From positions 1 through 10,638 of the forward strand of contig CAZMGW010000044.1 of the NCBI GenBank assembly GCA_964565935.1: 10,638 nt of DNA, in the 5' to 3' direction. Both the position numbers and the translations under genes were made by a program. Position 1 is the stretch's first letter; each line of letters begins with the position of its first letter. Below are positions 7,111-10,638 of this stretch, piece after piece. Origin of the DNA: JBAXAM01 sp964565935 (GTDB lineage: Bacteria > Pseudomonadota > Gammaproteobacteria > UBA9339). Below the pieces are notes generated by a model, which was given only the letters and a program-made list of their open reading frames with translations, was not told the DNA's origin and ran no database searches.

Positions 7111-7719
7111 TTAAAACCCTCTATCCACAAAATTTTTAGACCTCGACGGCTTTGGCTTAGATTGCCACTTTTGTATTTTCTGCTGCGCTTTTCCTAACTG
7201 TCGATCTGCTATTTCCAAAGCCTTCTGCTGCATCCTGTCCTGCGCCCTTTCTAAGGGTGATACTAATTTTTCGGTGTAAAACTTCTCTGCCTTAAGACTC
7301 CAACTCTTCATTTGGCCCAATAAATTCACCAATCCCTTTCTGGCTCTAGCTGCGGTTGGCTTATCCCCTTCTTTTTTAGTTTTCATCGAATTTTCACATT
7401 CTGTATTTATTGTTTGTAGATTACTATCCAACTCCTCTGCATCTTCTGACTGCAAAATTTTTTGAATATCACCCCCCATTTCCTTCATCGCTTTGACTGT
7501 TGACCAAAAGTCATTCATGTGTTGCTTGAGATTTTCAAGGACGCTTACAGTTTCATCATGTTTGACTAGGTCATCCCTAATCACCGCTGGTTTCACCTGT
7601 GGTTGGTCTTCAAACTCAAGGAACTCCTTGATGATTTTTTCTAATCTCGGTGATTTTACAAGCTCCTTTAACCTATTGTATTTATTTTGTAGGTCTTGTA
7701 GTGGCTTGGGTTTTACCAT
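7111..7719 (-). CDS. Hypothetical soluble helical protein (202 aa)
   Basis: I do not recognise a family. The protein has no signal peptide or membrane segment, few glycines and many Lys, Glu and Gln, so it is very probably helical. Residues 8-35 and 57-105 look like amphipathic or coiled-coil helices. Residues 150-187 are strongly basic and glutamine-rich (AQDRMQQKALEIADRQLGK region), and the tail is basic with prolines (SKPKPSRSK, then NFVDRGF). AGGAGAAG before the ATG and a terminator at 7028-7068 support a real transcribed gene. The next gene upstream (8004-9434) runs the same way after a 284-bp gap and shares the short pattern NL-x-x-H-x-N (63-69 here, 283-289 there) in a helical context. 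A secreted effector or a structural protein are both possible; neither is shown. Confidence 0.75.
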   Translation of the reverse strand: MVKPKPLQDLQNKYNRLKELVKSPRLEKIIKEFLEFEDQPQVKPAVIRDDLVKHDETVSVLENLKQHMNDFWSTVKAMKEMGGDIQKILQSEDAEELDSNLQTINTECENSMKTKKEGDKPTAARARKGLVNLLGQMKSWSLKAEKFYTEKLVSPLERAQDRMQQKALEIADRQLGKAQQKIQKWQSKPKPSRSKNFVDRGF

Positions 7720-7799
7720 TTTACTTCTCCTATTTTTAAAGTATTTAAGTTTATACTTTTTAAAGCGTTATATAGCTTTTTTCGTGAGCTTTCTACGCA

Positions 7800-7828
7800 A
7801 TTCTAAACCAATTTTATTATAGTTACAA
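7800..7828 (-). promoter_or_regulatory. Candidate promoter for the 202-residue protein gene
   Basis: On the minus strand TTGTAA (7823-7828), a 17-bp spacer, and TAGAAT (7800-7805), about 80 bp before the ATG. AT-rich surroundings make chance matches likely. It supports separate transcription from the upstream 476-residue gene. Confidence 0.35.
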
Positions 7829-7949
7829 CATGATGCGAATCTGTGGTGTAATTAAAAACGAAACACGCTTGTCCACTTATCGGATTAACTCTTGCTGGTA
7901 GGTGGATATTGCCTAACTATGGGGTATCGTTTCAGCGCAATTGCCTGCG

Positions 7950-7982
7950 AAAAAATTGAAAAGTGGTTTTTCCCAATTTTTG
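7950..7982 (-). terminator. Weak candidate terminator of the 476-residue protein gene
   Basis: On the minus strand AAAAATTG-gg-AAAA, a 5-nt loop, TTTT and CAATTTTTT form an AT-rich stem running into a T-tract, about 22 bp after the stop at 8004. The stem is weak because nearly all pairs are A-T. Confidence 0.4.
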
Positions 7983-8003
7983 TTACTGCTAACAGAAACA
8001 CAA

Positions 8004-9434
8004 TTACCTTCGTGGCGGCCCACTTCCCGCAGCTTCAGGCTCCACTGGCTTCTTCTTCCTTATCTCAACCAGCCTACCTTCTATCTGATCTGGCGACATT
8101 TTACGGCGCTCTAGATCCGTATTTATCTTAACTAGCTGCTTTATGATATTAGCCCGCTTTTTCCCCTCTGGCATTTGCAATGCTTTTCCTACTAACTCCT
8201 CCTTTTTTTTTGCAATCTCAATATCTTCTTGTAAAGTTATACGTCTTGTATTCAACTCAGCTCGTTGTTTCTTTATACCCTCAGATGACCCTTTCAAAGA
8301 AGCCTGGTTGCGCAGAACATCCTTTAAGTCAGACATAACAACACAAAGCAAGTTTCCTACGTCTATGCTTTGTTTAAAGAGAACTAGCCGCTTGTTTATA
8401 GTCGTTAACTGCCCCGCGATTGCTTTAGTCCTCGGCATCTCCGGATATTTTTCCATTAGAGACTTCTTCTCACCTATTAGTTGCCCTAGATCCATCCGTG
8501 ATAATTCCTTATTACGTCTCTTTGCCTCGTATTTCTCTACAATATGACCAATGAACTGATCAAGCTTATTAATATGCTCTTGTAAATTAGAAAATATCGC
8601 ATCTGCCTTTTCATTCTTTTTAACCTCAACCTTCAATGCCGATAATGTTTCGAGCGCCTTTTTTTTAGCCTTTTGAAAACTTTCTCTTCTTTGCTCAACA
8701 TTAAAGCTATGGCGTTGGGTCCATGTTGGTCGTGGCTGCCGTTGAGTTGGTACTGGAGGGGGCCGTCGAGTTGGCACTGGAGGAGGTGGTTTTCTTACAG
8801 ATGCAGTAACTTGCTCACTCGGCCCTTTCGCGGACGGTGGTTCTTCCTCTGCAGGTTTCTCTCCCGAAGCATCAACTTGCACTACAGAAGATTCATTAGG
8901 CTTAGGTGGTATTGGAGAAGATTCTCTTACAGATTCAGTAAGTTGATCACTCGCAAGCACTGGCGGCTCTTCAAAAATATCAGCTTCCTTAATTACATCA
9001 GCAATACTTTTTTGTGATTGAGCCAGTTCTGACTCGATGGCATATAGCTTATCTTTCGGCAAATCCTCCACCGATGCCGTTTCCATTAATTCGGCATGTG
9101 CCCCATCCTGCAAAAACTCGGCAATTAATTCATCTTCCTCTTTCTCTGTTAACTTTGCTTGCGTTTCTGGTTTAGTCAATAATACTTCTACATCTTTCGC
9201 GCTTAATATTCCTTGCTCTTTCAGTTCGTCCAATGTTTTTTTAAATCTTAATTCTTCTTCCAGCAAAAACTCGGTAATTAATTCACCTGCCTCTTCATCG
9301 CTTATCGGTTGTTTAGCAAGTTCCTGTGCGGCAAGATCTTGTTCGGCAAAAAATGCTTCTAGCTCTTCCGTGCTCATTTCCGCTATCTCTTCCGAGGTGA
9401 TTTCATCAATACCTTTACCTGGACCTGCTGGCAT
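8004..9434 (-). CDS. Hypothetical modular protein: acidic repeats, SH3-ligand-like proline region, basic coiled coil (476 aa)
   Basis: No family recognised. No signal peptide or membrane helix. Residues 1-155 are very acidic with a recurring helical unit: STEELEAFFAEQ (21-32), DEEAGELITEFLLEEE (46-61) and EKEEDELIAEFLQDG (97-111). Residues 156-240 are low-complexity and proline-rich, with SDQLTESVR (162-170) echoed by SEQVTASVR (206-214). Next come tandem PPPVPTR (217-223) and PPPVPTQR (225-232); the first is a PxxPxR class II SH3-ligand consensus. Residues 245-465 are basic and helical, likely coiled coil, with a probable internal duplication (about 320-357 and 408-446). The tail is GSGPPRR. 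ATGGAG precedes the ATG closely. The layout resembles bacterial effectors that engage host SH3 proteins, but export and function are inference. No catalytic motif is visible. Confidence 0.8.
   Translation of the reverse strand: MPAGPGKGIDEITSEEIAEMSTEELEAFFAEQDLAAQELAKQPISDEEAGELITEFLLEEELRFKKTLDELKEQGILSAKDVEVLLTKPETQAKLTEKEEDELIAEFLQDGAHAELMETASVEDLPKDKLYAIESELAQSQKSIADVIKEADIFEEPPVLASDQLTESVRESSPIPPKPNESSVVQVDASGEKPAEEEPPSAKGPSEQVTASVRKPPPPVPTRRPPPVPTQRQPRPTWTQRHSFNVEQRRESFQKAKKKALETLSALKVEVKKNEKADAIFSNLQEHINKLDQFIGHIVEKYEAKRRNKELSRMDLGQLIGEKKSLMEKYPEMPRTKAIAGQLTTINKRLVLFKQSIDVGNLLCVVMSDLKDVLRNQASLKGSSEGIKKQRAELNTRRITLQEDIEIAKKKEELVGKALQMPEGKKRANIIKQLVKINTDLERRKMSPDQIEGRLVEIRKKKPVEPEAAGSGPPRR
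9111..9145 (-). repeat. Internal coding repeat, copy 2
   Basis: CAAAAACTCGG-c-AATTAATTCA and the following bases closely match 9264-9298, with about five differences in 35 bases. It codes the ELIAEFL unit of the 476-residue protein. The nucleotide similarity points to a fairly recent duplication within the gene. Confidence 0.7.
9264..9298 (-). repeat. Internal coding repeat, copy 1
   Basis: CAAAAACTCGG-t-AATTAATTCA and the following bases match 9111-9145. It codes the ELITEFL unit of the 476-residue protein, 51 residues before the other copy. Confidence 0.7.
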
Positions 9435-9545
9435 AAAATATCTCCATGTTAGTTTGCATAATTTTCGGTTTATTTTAAACAGTTGTCATTTTACTCTTCT
9501 TCATTCAAAAATAAAATATAAATGAATTTTAGAAGGCATTGCCGG

Positions 9546-9555
9546 ATGCGCGCAT
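9546..9555. promoter_or_regulatory. Perfect palindrome in the divergent intergenic region
   Basis: ATGCGCGCAT is a perfect 10-bp palindrome and the only GC-rich spot in the AT-rich 176-bp gap between two divergent genes. It sits about 33 bp upstream of the candidate HAD -10. It could be an operator half or chance. Confidence 0.2.
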
Positions 9556-9584
9556 AACAAAAAAGATGTGTTTTGTTGGTATCG

Positions 9585-9593
9585 TGGTAAATT
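9585..9593 (+). promoter_or_regulatory. Candidate extended -10 for the HAD gene
   Basis: TGGTAAATT fits an extended -10 (TGn plus TAAATT), 17 bp before the ATG at 9611. No good -35 lies at the proper distance. The transcript leader would be very short but would still hold the AAGGGGAGA ribosome-binding site. Confidence 0.3.
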
Positions 9594-9610
9594 AATCAAG
9601 GGGAGAGCTT

Positions 9611-10246
9611 ATGAAAAATTATAATTTAATAGTTTTTGATTGGGATGGTACTTTGGTTAATTCTGCCGGCTTGATTGTTGAGTCGGTGCAAAAAGTAGCA
9701 TCGGATTTAGGTTTTGCGGCTCCTGAAGCTTCTGAGGTTAGTAAATATATTGGTTTAAGCTTAGCAGTTATCCACCAACAACTACTTCCTGACACAAACT
9801 ACAAGACTTTTGCCGATGCGTTTCATGCGCATTACAACGAGGAAAAACTAGCAACTTATTTTTTCTCCGGTGCAATTGAAACCCTGACCTATCTCAAAAA
9901 TCAAGGTTTTACTTTGGCAGTCGCCACCAACAAGCCACGAGCACAACTAGAAATGGCGTTGAACATAGCCAAAATAAAAGGGCTGTTTGCGGCCACACGC
10001 ACTCCTGATGATGGATTTCCCAAACCACACCCCGACATGTTAACCACGTTACTGGATGAGTTGGGGAATGAACCACAAGACGCGCTCATGATCGGTGACA
10101 CAATCTTTGACATGGAATTTGCTAAAAATGCCGGGGTCGACGCCTTGGCCGCCTGCTATGGGCATCATAAAAAAGAGCAATTGGCGGCATTTAATCCTGT
10201 GGGGTTTGTTGAAGACATAAACGATTTAAAGGAGATTTTAAAATAG
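9611..10246 (+). CDS. HAD-superfamily phosphatase (phosphoglycolate phosphatase-like, subfamily IA)
   Basis: Cytoplasmic Mg-dependent phosphohydrolase of 211 residues, usual for subfamily IA. All four motifs are present: FDWDGTLV (9-16) with nucleophile Asp10 and acid Asp12, VATNKPR (104-110) with Thr106, FPKPHPD (136-142) with Lys138, and IGDTIFDMEFAKNAG (161-175) with Asp163 and Asp167. The helical cap lies at about residues 18-85. The sequence reads like the Gph-like group, but substrate cannot be set from the sequence, so no gene symbol is given. The strong AAGGGGAGA site 5 bp before the ATG fixes the start. It is a single gene, divergent from the 476-residue gene. Its TAG stop is directly followed by the large hairpin repeat, which probably serves as its transcript end. 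Confidence 0.93.
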   Translation: MKNYNLIVFDWDGTLVNSAGLIVESVQKVASDLGFAAPEASEVSKYIGLSLAVIHQQLLPDTNYKTFADAFHAHYNEEKLATYFFSGAIETLTYLKNQGFTLAVATNKPRAQLEMALNIAKIKGLFAATRTPDDGFPKPHPDMLTTLLDELGNEPQDALMIGDTIFDMEFAKNAGVDALAACYGHHKKEQLAAFNPVGFVEDINDLKEILK

Positions 10247-10247
10247 G

Positions 10248-10440
10248 TCTTTTTATTTCGCTCCTTCGGAGCCTAGGATTGGTGGTGGTGCCTAGTTTCC
10301 CAGCCCTGCGCCGCAAAAAACGCGGCTTAGGCTGGGCTGGTGAAGCCTTTAGCTCCTTCGAAGCAGAATTGTTGTTTTATTTTTAATATGGACTGGTGAA
10401 GCATTTTACTCCTTCGGAGCTGAATTGATTTTTTTTGATT
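10248..10440 (+). repeat. Full copy of the composite hairpin repeat element
   Basis: The left half begins TTTTTATTTC with hairpin GCTCC-ttc-GGAGC (10260-10272), and leads through CCCAGCCC to GCCGC-aaaaaa-CGCGGC. The right half, GGCTGGGCTGGTGAAGCC, then GCTCC-ttc-GAAGC and AGAATTG, mirrors the left half, so the whole is a large imperfect palindrome of about 120 bp. A second right-hand unit follows at 10386-10438 (CTGGTGAAGC again, 56 bp on), with CTCC-ttc-GGAG, TGAATTGA and an 8-T run. Partial copies lie at 1-121 and 4778-4834. It starts one base after the HAD stop and ends inside an rpsB sequence. No transposase is present, so it is a non-autonomous element or an extragenic palindromic family. 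Confidence 0.82.
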
Positions 10441-10638
10441 ATACTAAAATTAGTCAAAGTTCCGCCAAGCCATCTATTTGTTATATACATAGCTTTTGCG
10501 GTGGTGGCTTTCTCTTTTATTAATTCTTGAGCTTGTTTTTTCGTACCTATAAAAACGATAGGCTCGCCCTTTTTTGCCACTTGGTATAAAAATTCACAGG
10601 CCTGCTTTAATTTTTCCTGCGTTTTAAATAAATCCAAA
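10383..10638 (-). pseudogene. rpsB: Ribosomal protein S2, truncated fragment (5' end outside the window)
   Basis: The frame runs in from beyond the window edge. About 70 residues match the middle of S2: DLFKTQEKLKQA, the strand IVFIGTKKQA, and NRWLGGTLTNFSIIKK, the highly conserved WLGG region. After KK the frame runs into the repeat element and reads an unrelated NQFSSEGVKCFTSPY, then stop. The following 120 or so residues of a normal S2 (about 240 in total) are missing, so this copy should not be functional. FIGTKKQA and RWLGGTLTNF differ from the FVGTKRAA and HRWLGGMLTN usual in gammaproteobacterial S2, hinting at a foreign origin or a second copy. The ribosome needs S2, so an intact gene should exist elsewhere. 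The TTG at 10635-10637 is simply an internal codon, not a credible start. Confidence 0.85.

Noticed and set aside
7740..7775. Possible PmrA-like box (CTTAA / TTTAA) before the 202-residue gene
   Set aside because: The half-sites are about 9 bp apart rather than the expected 11-bp phase, and they lie downstream of the candidate promoter in very AT-rich DNA.
7829..7949. Non-coding stretch with short inverted pieces (GTCCACTT / AGGTGGAT) that looked RNA-like
   Set aside because: The pairs are short and do not build a consistent cloverleaf or known riboswitch core; no tRNA or known ncRNA signature is present.
8143..9017. Two plus-strand frames of 134 and 114 codons
   Set aside because: Antisense shadows of the 476-residue gene, rich in Phe/Ser/Arg with no recognisable domain.
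9037..9525. Plus-strand 162-codon serine-rich open frame
   Set aside because: Antisense to the acidic N-terminus of the 476-residue gene. The serines come from the reverse complement of Glu/Ala-rich codons, and the minus-strand frame is longer and has a ribosome-binding site.
1..10638. CRISPR array
   Set aside because: No series of short direct repeats with regular unique spacers; the repeats found are hairpin elements and gene-end duplications.

Overview
The window looks like a piece of a gammaproteobacterial chromosome. MnmG, the Glk-type glucokinase and the RmlC/RmlD pair all read as ordinary proteobacterial proteins. A free-standing intimin/invasin-type outer-membrane barrel and a large non-secretory protein with eukaryote-like SH3-ligand motifs suggest a host-associated lineage, perhaps Legionellales/Coxiellales-like. 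That placement is inference from gene content; there is no marker gene here that fixes it.

Layout, left to right: (1) 1-138, intergenic repeat. (2) 139-1044 (-), exported inverse-autotransporter-like beta-barrel, with a good sigma70-like promoter, divergent from the next operon. (3) 1229-3620 (+), a compact three-gene unit: family 2 (rhamnosyl)transferase, rfbC/rmlC and rfbD/rmlD. The last two make dTDP-L-rhamnose and the first probably uses it for a surface polysaccharide. (4) 3691-4710 (-), glucokinase, with its 3' end duplicated on its far side. (5) 4711-5073, a gene-free stretch of 363 bp made largely of repeats: half of a hairpin element (4778-4834) and a long imperfect palindrome (4932-5063) abutting the mnmG stop codon. 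(6) 5074-6936 (-), mnmG. (7) 7111-7719 and 8004-9434 (-), two unrecognised soluble helical proteins, the larger with an acidic repeated N-terminus, a PxxPxR proline-rich centre and a basic coiled-coil C-terminus. (8) 9611-10246 (+), a HAD phosphatase. (9) 10248-10440, a full copy of the hairpin element. (10) 10383-10638 (-), the middle of a ribosomal protein S2 gene cut short where it meets that element.

The two most interesting features are the repeats and the accessory proteins. One repeat family has hairpins whose stem bases differ between copies but stay paired, has a two-unit tandem architecture seen at both ends of the window, and truncates an rpsB copy whose residues look unlike a gammaproteobacterial S2. 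A second repeat family supplies the last codons and stop of glk and recurs as an inverted pair at the mnmG 3' end. The 476-residue protein with SH3-ligand-like motifs is the best candidate for a host-interaction factor. I see no CRISPR array, transposase, tRNA or rRNA.
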